Below, piece by piece: positions 1 to 6,559 of a stretch of DNA of 12,416 nucleotides. The stretch is from NCBI GenBank assembly GCA_903902945.1, contig CAIUWU010000100.1, forward strand, positions 1 to 12,416, given 5' to 3'. Position numbers and translations under genes: made by a program. The notes beneath the pieces are model-generated. The model did not search any database. It was not told the origin of the DNA and was given only the letters and a program-made list of their open reading frames with translations. The stretch is from an uncultured Pseudomonadota bacterium (lineage in GTDB: Bacteria; Pseudomonadota; Gammaproteobacteria; Methylococcales; Methylomonadaceae). The number at the start of each line of letters is the position of its first letter. The stretch's first letter is position 1.

Positions 1-492
1 CAGCAGTGGGCGCGGCAGGTTGCCGGCTTGATTGGTGATTATGTATTTGCCATTGATGGGCTGACCGAGCAACAAGGTGACTTGTTGAGCGTAGTCGACG
101 GCTATCTGCAGCGCAGTAATCTGCGGCTGATGGTGCTGGAAACGGCTACTCAGGGCTTACTGGCTGCACAATGTCTGGGATACCAATGGCTGCAAGATGC
201 ACAGATCAGATTGCAAATCGATGCCGAGCCGCGGCAATGGCTGGACCGGCAGCTGTCGCAATACCGTGTCGACGATGCACAGACGCTGATTCTCGGCCAG
301 AGTTATGCGGGTAGTCGCGAAGACTATCAGGACAAAAATCGCGCTATTACGGTCTATAACATGCTGCAAACGCTGGACGGTGAATTTCGTTCTGAAACCG
401 TGCTTGCCGGAACTCCTCATACTAAACAACGTCAGGCGGCTGTAATGGCCCTTGATTTACTCAGACGCTACTTACAGACACTATGCCGTTAA
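1..492 (+). CDS. CinA-like protein, C-terminal part (5' end outside window)
   Basis: The reading frame is open from base 1 and ends with TAA at 490-492, so this is the 3' part of a longer gene; a TTG at 28 is in frame but is probably not the true start. The visible 163 residues resemble the end of CinA proteins: a stretch reading IGDYVFAIDG matches the junction after the molybdopterin-binding-like domain, then comes a PncC/CinA C-terminal domain (SNLRLMVLETATQGLLAA, ending in KQRQAAVMALDLLRRYL). In active NMN deamidases the core motif is AESCTGG. Here it reads LETATQG, so the catalytic Ser appears replaced by Thr, the middle of the domain looks shortened, and the usual TGIAGP motif is not recognisable. 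I infer a degenerate, probably non-deamidating member, comparable to inactive CinA paralogues. Its end overlaps uup by 10 bases, so translation of the two is probably coupled. Identity is moderately supported; function is uncertain. Confidence 0.6.
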   Translation, partial: QQWARQVAGLIGDYVFAIDGLTEQQGDLLSVVDGYLQRSNLRLMVLETATQGLLAAQCLGYQWLQDAQIRLQIDAEPRQWLDRQLSQYRVDDAQTLILGQSYAGSREDYQDKNRAITVYNMLQTLDGEFRSETVLAGTPHTKQRQAAVMALDLLRRYLQTLCR

Positions 493-2375
493 TTCGTTTA
501 AACAATGTTTCCATCGCTTTTGGTAGCCACGCGTTGCTGGACAATGCCGCTTTTCAGCTGGATCCCAGCGAGCGGGTTGGTTTGCTGGGGCGTAATGGCG
601 AAGGTAAATCGACCTTGATGAAAATCATCGCCGGAGAGATTTATGCCGATCATGGCGAAATCTGGCGTCAACCGGAATTACGGCTGGCGTTTTTACAGCA
701 GACGCCCGATCTCAATGATGAAGACAGTATTTATCAGGCCGTAGCTGGAGGTCTGGGTGAGATGGGGGCGCTGATTACCCAATATCATGCGCTGTCCAGC
801 CGGCTCGAAAGCGATGCCAATGCTTTACAGCTGATGGGGGATATTCAGCACAAAATCGAAGCCGCCCAGGGCTGGGCCTTACAGCAACGGGTTGAATCGA
901 TTTTGAGCCGGCTGCAATTACCGGCTGATGTGCTGGTCGGTAGTCTGTCCGGTGGCTGGAAGCGCCGGGTGGCATTGGCCCGGGCGCTGGTGTTGGAACC
1001 CGAAGTGTTATTGCTGGACGAGCCGACCAACCATCTGGATTTTGAAAGCATTAACTGGCTGGAAGAGCAGTTGCTGATGTTTCAGGGCGCTGTGATGTTT
1101 GTGACCCATGACCGGGCATTTCTGCAAAAACTGGCAACCCGGATCATCGATCTGGATCGTGGTCAGCTGGTTTCTTGGCAGGGCAATTATCAGGATTATC
1201 TGCTGCGCAAAGCGGCGGCATTGGAGGATGAGGCCAATCAGAACGCAGAATTCGATAAAAAACTGGCTAAAGAAGAAGTCTGGATTCGTCAGGGTATCAA
1301 GGCTCGCCGCACCCGTAACGAAGGCCGGGTCAGGGCCTTGCAGCGCTTGCGGTCCGAGCGTAATGAACGTCGCACCCAGCAGGGAACGGTCAAATTGGGG
1401 CTGAACCAGGGTGAAGCTTCGGGGCGCAAAGTGATTGAAGCGCTGGATGTTAGTTTTCAATATCCGAACGGCAAACAGGTGATTGAACACTTTTCGCTGC
1501 GGATCGAAAGAGGCGACAAGATTGGCCTGATCGGTAATAACGGTGCCGGAAAATCGACGTTGTTAAAATTATTGCTAGGTCAGTTGCAGCCGACCCAGGG
1601 ACAGATCGAACTGGGGACCAATTTGCAGATTGCCTATTTCGATCAGTTACGTGAGCAGCTCGATCCGGAAATGACGGTTGCCGACAGTGTGCTGGATGGC
1701 GGTGAATTCGTCGATACCGCCGAAGGCAAACGTCACATCATGTCTTATCTGGCTGATTTTCTGTTTGCACCGGCGCGGGCCCGCTCACCGGTCAAAAGTC
1801 TGTCTGGTGGTGAGAGAAATCGCTTGCTGCTGGCGCGTTTGTTTACCAAGCCGGCCAATCTGATTGTGATGGACGAACCGACTAACGATCTGGATCTGGA
1901 AACGCTGGAGATTCTGGAAGAGAAACTGGTTGCTTATCAAGGGACTTTGTTGCTGGTCAGTCATGACCGGGCGTTTCTGGATAACGTGGTCACCAGTGTG
2001 CTGGTGTTCGAGGCCGAGGCTCAGGTCAATGAATATATCGGCGGTTATGCCGATTGGCAGGCGTTGTGTGAACGTAACAAAAAACAGGCCGAGGCTCTGG
2101 CGGCTGAATCGGCGGTAAAAAAAGACAAGCCCAAAGCCAGCGCACCTAAGAAACTCAGTTTCAAAGAACAGCGTGAGCTGGAGCAGCTGCCAATGATGAT
2201 AGAAACGCTGGAAAACCAGCAGGCCGAACTGAATGCACTGATCAATAGCGCTGATTTTTATAAACAGAGCCCGGATTCAATCGCGGTCACCATGCAGCAA
2301 TTACAGGATCTGGGGCAGTCATTAGCTGATGCTTATGCGCGTTGGGAAGTGCTGGATAGTATTGTGTCCGGCTGA
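483..2375 (+). CDS. uup: ABC-F family ATPase Uup
   Basis: This is a soluble protein of 630 residues with two ABC ATPase domains and no membrane segment, the ABC-F plan. Domain 1 has Walker A GRNGEGKS (36-43), signature LSGGWKRR (about 155-162) and Walker B LLLDEPTNHLD (about 176-186). A charged linker (about 240-305) follows. Domain 2 has Walker A GNNGAGKS (351-358), signature LSGGERNR (440-447) and Walker B IVMDEPTNDLD (461-471). Both switch regions (THD and SHD followed by RAFL) are present. After residue 545 comes a Lys/Ala-rich segment and a coiled-coil C-terminal domain (KLSFKEQRELEQLP onward), which marks Uup among ABC-F proteins. In E. coli, Uup affects transposon precise excision, binds branched DNA and acts at the ribosome. 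The ATG at 483 gives the family-typical MPLIRLNNVS start. No Shine-Dalgarno sequence precedes it, which fits translational coupling to the overlapping upstream gene. Confidence 0.95.
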   Translation: MPLIRLNNVSIAFGSHALLDNAAFQLDPSERVGLLGRNGEGKSTLMKIIAGEIYADHGEIWRQPELRLAFLQQTPDLNDEDSIYQAVAGGLGEMGALITQYHALSSRLESDANALQLMGDIQHKIEAAQGWALQQRVESILSRLQLPADVLVGSLSGGWKRRVALARALVLEPEVLLLDEPTNHLDFESINWLEEQLLMFQGAVMFVTHDRAFLQKLATRIIDLDRGQLVSWQGNYQDYLLRKAAALEDEANQNAEFDKKLAKEEVWIRQGIKARRTRNEGRVRALQRLRSERNERRTQQGTVKLGLNQGEASGRKVIEALDVSFQYPNGKQVIEHFSLRIERGDKIGLIGNNGAGKSTLLKLLLGQLQPTQGQIELGTNLQIAYFDQLREQLDPEMTVADSVLDGGEFVDTAEGKRHIMSYLADFLFAPARARSPVKSLSGGERNRLLLARLFTKPANLIVMDEPTNDLDLETLEILEEKLVAYQGTLLLVSHDRAFLDNVVTSVLVFEAEAQVNEYIGGYADWQALCERNKKQAEALAAESAVKKDKPKASAPKKLSFKEQRELEQLPMMIETLENQQAELNALINSADFYKQSPDSIAVTMQQLQDLGQSLADAYARWEVLDSIVSG

Positions 2376-2518
2376 TATAAGGCTAGGCGTGGCATAGAGC
2401 AATTGCAGCAGGCGGCTAGGTATTGGGTTATATCATCGCTGTTGATGTCGTCAGTGCCAATACTGCCACCACTGGACATCGGCGATTTTCGGGGTAGTCT
2501 GCAATCTGTTTAACTAGC

Positions 2519-2524
2519 AGGAGG
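2519..2524 (+). promoter_or_regulatory. Strong ribosome binding site for the 47-residue ORF
   Basis: AGGAGG lies 7 bases upstream of the ATG at 2532. This near-perfect Shine-Dalgarno sequence is the main reason for calling the short frame that follows a real gene. It is stronger than the sites in front of most long genes in this window. Confidence 0.65.
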
Positions 2525-2531
2525 ACGAGGA

Positions 2532-2675
2532 ATGGGACCGTATTATCGAGCGACGGCACAGGGTACCGGGCAGTTTTTTGATGCCTTTTATCAGTATCCG
2601 ATTTTGATGCTGTTACTTTTTGTCAGTGTGGTGGGTGTGGCTGTCTATGTGTGGAAGCGGACACCTAAACAATAA
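2532..2675 (+). CDS. Small single-span membrane protein, 47 aa, unknown function
   Basis: ATG at 2532 to TAA at 2673-2675 encodes 47 residues. Residues 1-21 are polar and aromatic (MGPYYRATAQGTGQFFDAFY). Residues about 22-41 form one hydrophobic helix (YPILMLLLFVSVVGVAVYVW). The tail is basic (KRTPKQ). By the positive-inside rule the C terminus probably faces the cytoplasm. It has no signal-cleavage site, cysteine or lipobox. It sits 156 bases after uup on the same strand with its own strong ribosome binding site and is followed by a hairpin at 2689-2719. The spacing from uup suggests a separate unit or a loosely linked operon gene; I see no convincing promoter in 2376-2518. I do not recognise the family, so no role is proposed. 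The coding call rests on the ribosome binding site, the clean membrane-protein pattern and the terminator placement. Confidence 0.6.
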   Translation: MGPYYRATAQGTGQFFDAFYQYPILMLLLFVSVVGVAVYVWKRTPKQ

Positions 2676-2688
2676 CAGTCTGTCATGT

Positions 2689-2719
2689 CGGCCGGGTTGA
2701 ATAAACATAAACCCGGCCG
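2689..2719. terminator. Bidirectional hairpin between the small ORF and metA
   Basis: CGGCCGGGTT (2689-2698) pairs perfectly with AACCCGGCCG (2710-2719), a 10-bp GC-rich stem with an 11-base AT-rich loop. It sits between two convergent stop codons (2675 on plus, 2727 on minus), the expected place for a shared terminator. Neither side has a long T-run, so strength as an intrinsic terminator is uncertain. Confidence 0.6.
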
Positions 2720-2726
2720 GATCAGT

Positions 2727-3791
2727 TTATAAGCCTAACGGATTTTCAGGGTCGATACCGGCCATGAAGGGCAGATTGCGGTCTTCATTGGTAATTTGAT
2801 AGACCTTGCCCAGCCAATTGTTAAATACCGCTTTGGCTGAGTCACGCCAGGTGTTATCCAGATACGGAATGATCTGATCTTCCGGCATAGCTTCCAAAAC
2901 GCTGCCTTGGGCTTTGGCCTGATGAACTTTAACCGCATAAGCGTTTAACAGCGCCTCAGCCTTGCTATCAAAATAATGTTCGGGGAAGGGCGGATAGTCT
3001 TCACGTTCATGGCGATAAAAACGCAACACCTCACGTTTATATTCTTTTAGCAGACTGATGTCGTCGTATTCGGGATGCCCTTGAAAGAACACGATTCTGA
3101 AACCGTCCGGGCTTACCGCCAGATGGACACCGGCTTGTTCACTGGCGACCAGTACCTTGACGCCATGCCGTTCCAGATCAGCTTGAAATACTTCATTAAA
3201 ACGAGAATGCGGCACATCAAAGCGGGTGTTGATTTCGGCTATCAGCGGATGAGTGCGATCGACTACTTTGTGTGAATAAACCCCCCAGCGTTTGGCTGGC
3301 AGCCGGGTACGTTCGATGCCATAACAGTTCTGGATCAGGGCGTGAGTAGCCAGGCAGGAGCATAAAATTGATGTGACATTTTGCTTGGCCCATTCAAATA
3401 CTTCGGTTAGCGGTTGCCAGAAATCTTCGTCCTGTAAATGGGCGTGAGTGACGTTGGCGCCGCTGATGATCAGAGCGTCCAGGCCATCGCGTTTGATTTG
3501 TTCGAAGGATTCGTAGTACTGATGAATATGGGCCAGCGCTTCCGGGCCGCGCTCCAGACCATCAATGGTAAACGGGTGAACGTGAAACTGGGCGATCTGG
3601 TTGCAGGCGCCGACCAGTCTGAAAAACTGGCGTTCGGTCGCTTCCAGTGCGGCATCCGGCATGATATTCAGCAACCCTATATGTAATTCGCGGATAGACT
3701 GATGACTGGCGCGGTCAGCGCTCAGAATTTCTTCACCTTCCTCGTGTAAACGCTGAAATGTCGGTAAATTGGTATGGGCAACTAAAGGCAT
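2727..3791 (-). CDS. metA: Homoserine O-succinyltransferase (MetA family; acyl donor unproven)
   Basis: This 354-residue protein of the MetA/HTS class-I-amidotransferase-like fold transfers an acyl group from acyl-CoA to homoserine, the entry step of methionine synthesis. Visible landmarks are IRELHIGLLNIMPD (33-46), TERQFFRL (52-59), the nucleophile region SILCSCLATHA with Cys146 aligning to E. coli Cys142, SRFNE (196-200), and GHPEYD with His239 and Glu241 matching the E. coli His/Glu pair. Compared with E. coli MetA (309 residues) it is longer, mainly at the C terminus (after about 260), and it lacks the KKIETE lysines after NLMP. The position that aligns with E. coli Gly111, linked to succinyl versus acetyl choice, is Thr115. 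The acyl donor therefore cannot be read from the sequence. The start is ATG at 3791, 13 bases after the stop of the upstream ATPase gene, with only a weak ribosome site, which implies cotranscription. No MetJ-type operator was seen. Confidence 0.88.
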   Translation of the reverse strand: MPLVAHTNLPTFQRLHEEGEEILSADRASHQSIRELHIGLLNIMPDAALEATERQFFRLVGACNQIAQFHVHPFTIDGLERGPEALAHIHQYYESFEQIKRDGLDALIISGANVTHAHLQDEDFWQPLTEVFEWAKQNVTSILCSCLATHALIQNCYGIERTRLPAKRWGVYSHKVVDRTHPLIAEINTRFDVPHSRFNEVFQADLERHGVKVLVASEQAGVHLAVSPDGFRIVFFQGHPEYDDISLLKEYKREVLRFYRHEREDYPPFPEHYFDSKAEALLNAYAVKVHQAKAQGSVLEAMPEDQIIPYLDNTWRDSAKAVFNNWLGKVYQITNEDRNLPFMAGIDPENPLGL

Positions 3792-3804
3792 GGCAAAGGC
3801 TCAC

Positions 3805-4653
3805 TTAGTTTGGTTGTTGGGCCATAGCGTTGGCAACCAATTGCAGAAAGTCATTTTCGGTTTTGATTTGCATGACATCTTCGCTGTTGACGGTATAGCC
3901 ATATTGTTCGGCAATCGCTTCGTAGCGAGGCAGTCTGGCCTGGAACAACTCGGGAAATACCCAGCTGACGAAATCATCGGGCGGAATCTGGTCAGTGCTG
4001 GTGTAGTTGTTTAACTGCATGAATTCTGCCAGTTTTTCGTCGACGAATTCGGGGCGGTAGTACAGAGGCTTAGGTGATTTTTGTGCGCGTTCAATTAGCA
4101 TTTGCTGTCTTGAAACCGGGATTTTGATGTAAATGATGACGGTGTTGTCAGCCAGGGTTTTCAATACATCAGGATCATTCAGTTCGCAGACGCTGCCGCC
4201 GGCGTCATTAATAAAGTGTTTGTAACCGTAAATCGATTCGGCTTTGCGAATGAAATCCGGTACATCATTCATCGCGGCGACTTCAGCCTGATGGTGCAGG
4301 GCCTGACGGCGTTTGAATTCTTGCAGTGATAATCCGCCTTTGTCAGGATCGCCGAGTTTGCCGAGAAAACTGGATACCGGGGCGAGATTGTCAACCGTGA
4401 CGTTGTTACAGATATAAATAGAATCGGAACGCAGCAGATCTCGCAGGAAAGGTACGCCCATGGCCTGCTGTTTGATATTGTCCAGTATCGGCTCTTCCAG
4501 ATATTTGGTGCCGATTCGATAGTCGCCTGAATAGTGAAACCATTTGTCTTTCGGCAGTTTGCTGGATAAGCGGGTTTTGCCTGCTCCCGACATAGCTAGT
4601 AAGGTGATACGTTTTGATTCCCAGGCGAGAAATTGTTGCGGTGTCATGCGCAT
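3805..4653 (-). CDS. P-loop NTPase, small-molecule-kinase-like, unknown substrate
   Basis: This is a soluble protein of 282 residues. A Walker A motif AMSGAGKT lies at 20-27 just after a beta-strand-like ITLLA. Later, VIIYIKIPVSRQQMLIER (172-189) has the strand plus Arg-containing lid pattern of shikimate- and gluconate-kinase-like enzymes. It is followed by KPLYYRPEFV and a late LPRYEAIAEQYGY helix (241-253), which resembles the RxPxYxxxA helix of shikimate kinases. From this I infer a kinase-like fold that phosphorylates or binds a small molecule; the substrate cannot be told. The family is one I do not recognise by name. It lies 13 bases upstream of metA on the same strand, so a link to amino-acid metabolism is possible but unproven. 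The ATG at 4653 is used; a second ATG two codons later (4647) is equally possible. Confidence 0.75.
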   Translation of the reverse strand: MRMTPQQFLAWESKRITLLAMSGAGKTRLSSKLPKDKWFHYSGDYRIGTKYLEEPILDNIKQQAMGVPFLRDLLRSDSIYICNNVTVDNLAPVSSFLGKLGDPDKGGLSLQEFKRRQALHHQAEVAAMNDVPDFIRKAESIYGYKHFINDAGGSVCELNDPDVLKTLADNTVIIYIKIPVSRQQMLIERAQKSPKPLYYRPEFVDEKLAEFMQLNNYTSTDQIPPDDFVSWVFPELFQARLPRYEAIAEQYGYTVNSEDVMQIKTENDFLQLVANAMAQQPN

Positions 4654-4785
4654 AAAAACTACTCTTGATTGATAGTGGTGAGGCGGTAAAGGAAATTGGG
4701 CTAATTTATCATAGATAGCATGGCTAAATCGTCTGGAGCGCTTGAGATGCTAAACTATGATCAATTACAACCTCAGGCAGATTGC

Positions 4786-4995
4786 ATGAACGAAGACAGA
4801 ATCATTGAATTGGAAATCAAACAAGCCTATCAGGAAGATTTAATTCAGGCGCTGAATCAGGTAGTGGTTGATCAGCAAATGCAAATCAGCAAATTAGAAG
4901 AAACCTGTAAATTGCTGAACGACAAGATTAAGAGCTTGGCGTTCAGCGACCGCTCGCAGATCAATATGCTCGATGAAAGGCCACCGCACTATTAA
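4786..4995 (+). CDS. slyX: SlyX family protein
   Basis: The product is a 69-residue, highly charged coiled-coil protein that ends in the family hallmark PPHY. Heptad-like hydrophobics run through IIELEIKQAYQEDLIQALNQ and QMQISKLEETCKLLNDKI. The frame is open upstream to an ATG at 4720, but that would add 22 residues unlike the family. The ATG at 4786 gives the usual MNEDRIIELE start and length of about 70, with a weak CAGG ribosome site upstream. SlyX is widespread in gammaproteobacteria, but its function is not established. It diverges from the ATPase-metA unit. Its stop overlaps the stop of the carboxypeptidase gene on the other strand, leaving no room for a separate terminator. Confidence 0.9.
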   Translation: MNEDRIIELEIKQAYQEDLIQALNQVVVDQQMQISKLEETCKLLNDKIKSLAFSDRSQINMLDERPPHY

Positions 4996-6326
4996 GAGTG
5001 CAAGGCTTTCTTATGCACCACGGTGCGGTAGTGGTGTTGATGTCTGGCCGGTTGTTTATGACTGACTGCCCTATGCCCTGCAGGTCTGGGTGGGCTGGCA
5101 GTCAGGACTCGGCAGTCATTGATTGTGTCGGCTAAATGTCTGCAGATCTCTGTTGCCTCGTCAGCATCCAGTCCGGTCCATCGTGTTTGCCAGACCGTTT
5201 TACCTTTGATCTTGTACTTGATTAGTCGGGGATGACCTTTGTCAGCTAATGAAACCAGCGTATGTCGCGCGGTTTGCAACTGATGTTCTGCATGCTGTTT
5301 TTGATAATCGCTGCCAAATATTACCGAAGCTTTGGCTTGAGAATGCATCACTGCTGGCTCTAATCTTTGAGGATGGTCATTGGCTTTGATGCGGATGGGT
5401 TCGAAGTCGCCGGCTTCCGCATCAGCGCCCATCTGCACCGCACTACCCGCGCAGCGGTTAGATGCTAACTGAAACGGTGGCGGTGCCAGATCATCATCCC
5501 GGAGTGTCGAAACATGGGCGTTATTGACGCCGGTGGCTTTTTTCTCAAACCCGACATCCAGCAAATTCCCCATTTGTTCAAAACGTTCGCCACTGCTGTG
5601 CGCGCCCAGCAATACACCTACCAGTCTGTGACCATTGCGTTTCGCTGAAGCGATCAGGTTGTAACCGGAGCCGCAGGTGAATCCGGTTTTGAGGCCGTCC
5701 GCATCGGGATAGCTTTTCAGAATCCGGTTGGTATTGGGTAGAACCTGGCCTTTGTAATGGAATTCAGTAGTCGAAAAGTATCGGTAGTATTCAGGAAAAT
5801 GTTTGATTAATGCCAACGATAGAATCGCGAGATCGCGGGCGCTGCTAACCTGGTTTTCATTGGGAAGGCCACTGGCATTGACAAATGAACTGCTAGACAT
5901 GCCCATGTGATGAGCCTGCTGAGTCATTAGATGCGCAAAGTGCGATTCGCTGCCCCCGAGATGTTCGGCAAGGGTTACAGCGGCATCATTTGCAGAACGG
6001 GTTGCAACCGCCAGAATCGCGTTTTCAACGCTGATCTGTTGTCCGTGGCGTAAACCTAGTTTCGATTTAGGTTGTTTGGCGGCGTGTCTGGATACGCTCA
6101 GCATATCGTCTAAATGCAGTTTTCCTGCTTCCAGTGCAGCAAAGGTCATGTACAGTGTCATGACTTTGGTTAATGACGCTGGATACCAGCGTTGGGCGGC
6201 TTCGGTTTCGTGAATCACTTCGCCGTTATCAGCGTCAATCACGATCGCTGAATAGCGGGCTGAAACGGGTGTGCTCAGTAATAGTATGAGAACTAAAGAA
6301 AATGCGAAAAGAATCGGTTTTTGCAC
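4992..6326 (-). CDS. D-alanyl-D-alanine carboxypeptidase (PBP5 type) with C-terminal SPOR domain
   Basis: This 444-residue periplasmic enzyme of the S11 family trims the terminal D-Ala from peptidoglycan pentapeptides. A signal peptide (1-23, cleavage after VSA) leads into the catalytic domain with SLTK (Ser51 nucleophile, Lys54), SAN (111-113) and KTG (213-215), all intact and at family spacing. Residues about 265-330 look like an unstructured linker. Residues about 333-409 (ASVIFGSDY through NDCRVL) match a SPOR domain, which binds denuded glycan strands and directs proteins to the division septum. The PBP5 C-terminal domain and its membrane-anchoring amphipathic helix are not apparent. A basic, His-rich tail of about 31 residues (RPAGHRAVSHKQ onward) ends the protein. 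Translation starts at GTG (6326), because an in-frame stop lies just upstream and no other start would keep the signal peptide. The ribosome site is poor. Confidence 0.9.
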   Translation of the reverse strand: MQKPILFAFSLVLILLLSTPVSARYSAIVIDADNGEVIHETEAAQRWYPASLTKVMTLYMTFAALEAGKLHLDDMLSVSRHAAKQPKSKLGLRHGQQISVENAILAVATRSANDAAVTLAEHLGGSESHFAHLMTQQAHHMGMSSSSFVNASGLPNENQVSSARDLAILSLALIKHFPEYYRYFSTTEFHYKGQVLPNTNRILKSYPDADGLKTGFTCGSGYNLIASAKRNGHRLVGVLLGAHSSGERFEQMGNLLDVGFEKKATGVNNAHVSTLRDDDLAPPPFQLASNRCAGSAVQMGADAEAGDFEPIRIKANDHPQRLEPAVMHSQAKASVIFGSDYQKQHAEHQLQTARHTLVSLADKGHPRLIKYKIKGKTVWQTRWTGLDADEATEICRHLADTINDCRVLTASPPRPAGHRAVSHKQPARHQHHYRTVVHKKALHS

Positions 6327-6378
6327 GTTTTTACTGTTGTTAGTTTACTGGAGAAATACGGCGTAACTGCTTGATAGG

Positions 6379-6408
6379 AATATTTAACCAGATTTAACTG
6401 GTTGGCAA
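6379..6408 (-). promoter_or_regulatory. Candidate promoter for the carboxypeptidase gene
   Basis: Read on the minus strand, TTGCCA (6408-6403) and AATATT (6384-6379) are separated by 18 bases. This would place transcription start near 6372, about 45 bases before the GTG. Both boxes are imperfect. The spacer contains almost all of the inverted repeat at 6386-6403, so a repressor could act here. Confidence 0.3.
6386..6403. repeat. Inverted repeat, operator-like (AACCAG-N6-CTGGTT)
   Basis: Perfect 6-base arms flank an AT-only centre (ATTTAA). The symmetric shape and its place between divergent genes and inside a candidate promoter suggest a dimeric regulator site. Stem and loop are too short and AT-poor in context for a terminator. 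No cognate regulator is encoded nearby. Confidence 0.35.
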
Positions 6409-6492
6409 AAGCCTATTTCCTGAGATTTATTAAACTTTATCAAAAAAATTAAACAGGCGCTAAATGAACTAGTTAGCAGTCGAAAGCTAATT

Positions 6493-6521
6493 TTGGTGAC
6501 TGGTTTGGGCTTTGATATAGT
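6493..6521 (+). promoter_or_regulatory. Sigma-70-type promoter for the PEPCK-like gene
   Basis: TTGGTG (6493-6498) and TATAGT (6516-6521, five of six consensus) are separated by exactly 17 bases. Transcription would begin near 6528, giving a 5' leader of about 32 bases. It is the best promoter-like sequence in the window. Confidence 0.55.
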
Positions 6522-6550
6522 ACCGCCTTCCCATAACTATAATAACTAAC

Positions 6551-6556
6551 GAGGGG
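6551..6556 (+). promoter_or_regulatory. Ribosome binding site of the PEPCK-like gene
   Basis: GAGGGG just before TTT and the ATG at 6560. The spacing is short (3-5 bases depending on which Gs pair), but it clearly supports this start, after which the conserved-looking MDLQRALGLG begins. Confidence 0.6.
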
Positions 6557-6559
6557 TTT

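Noticed and set aside
1008..1490. Open frame of 160 codons on the minus strand
   Set aside because: It lies entirely antisense to the conserved second half of the first ABC domain and linker of uup, with no recognisable motif. It is a by-product of the codon usage of the real gene.
2420..2463. Inverted repeat GTATTGG/CCAATAC downstream of uup
   Set aside because: The arms are only 7 bp with a 30-base loop and no T-run, so it is too weak to call a terminator or RNA element.
4720..4785. N-terminal extension of SlyX from the ATG at 4720
   Set aside because: The 22 extra residues are unlike SlyX proteins, while the ATG at 4786 gives the normal length and start.
5012..5034. Short GCACC/GGTGC palindrome after the slyX stop, considered as a slyX terminator
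   Set aside because: The stem is 4-5 bp with a minimal loop, lies inside the carboxypeptidase coding sequence and has no T-run.
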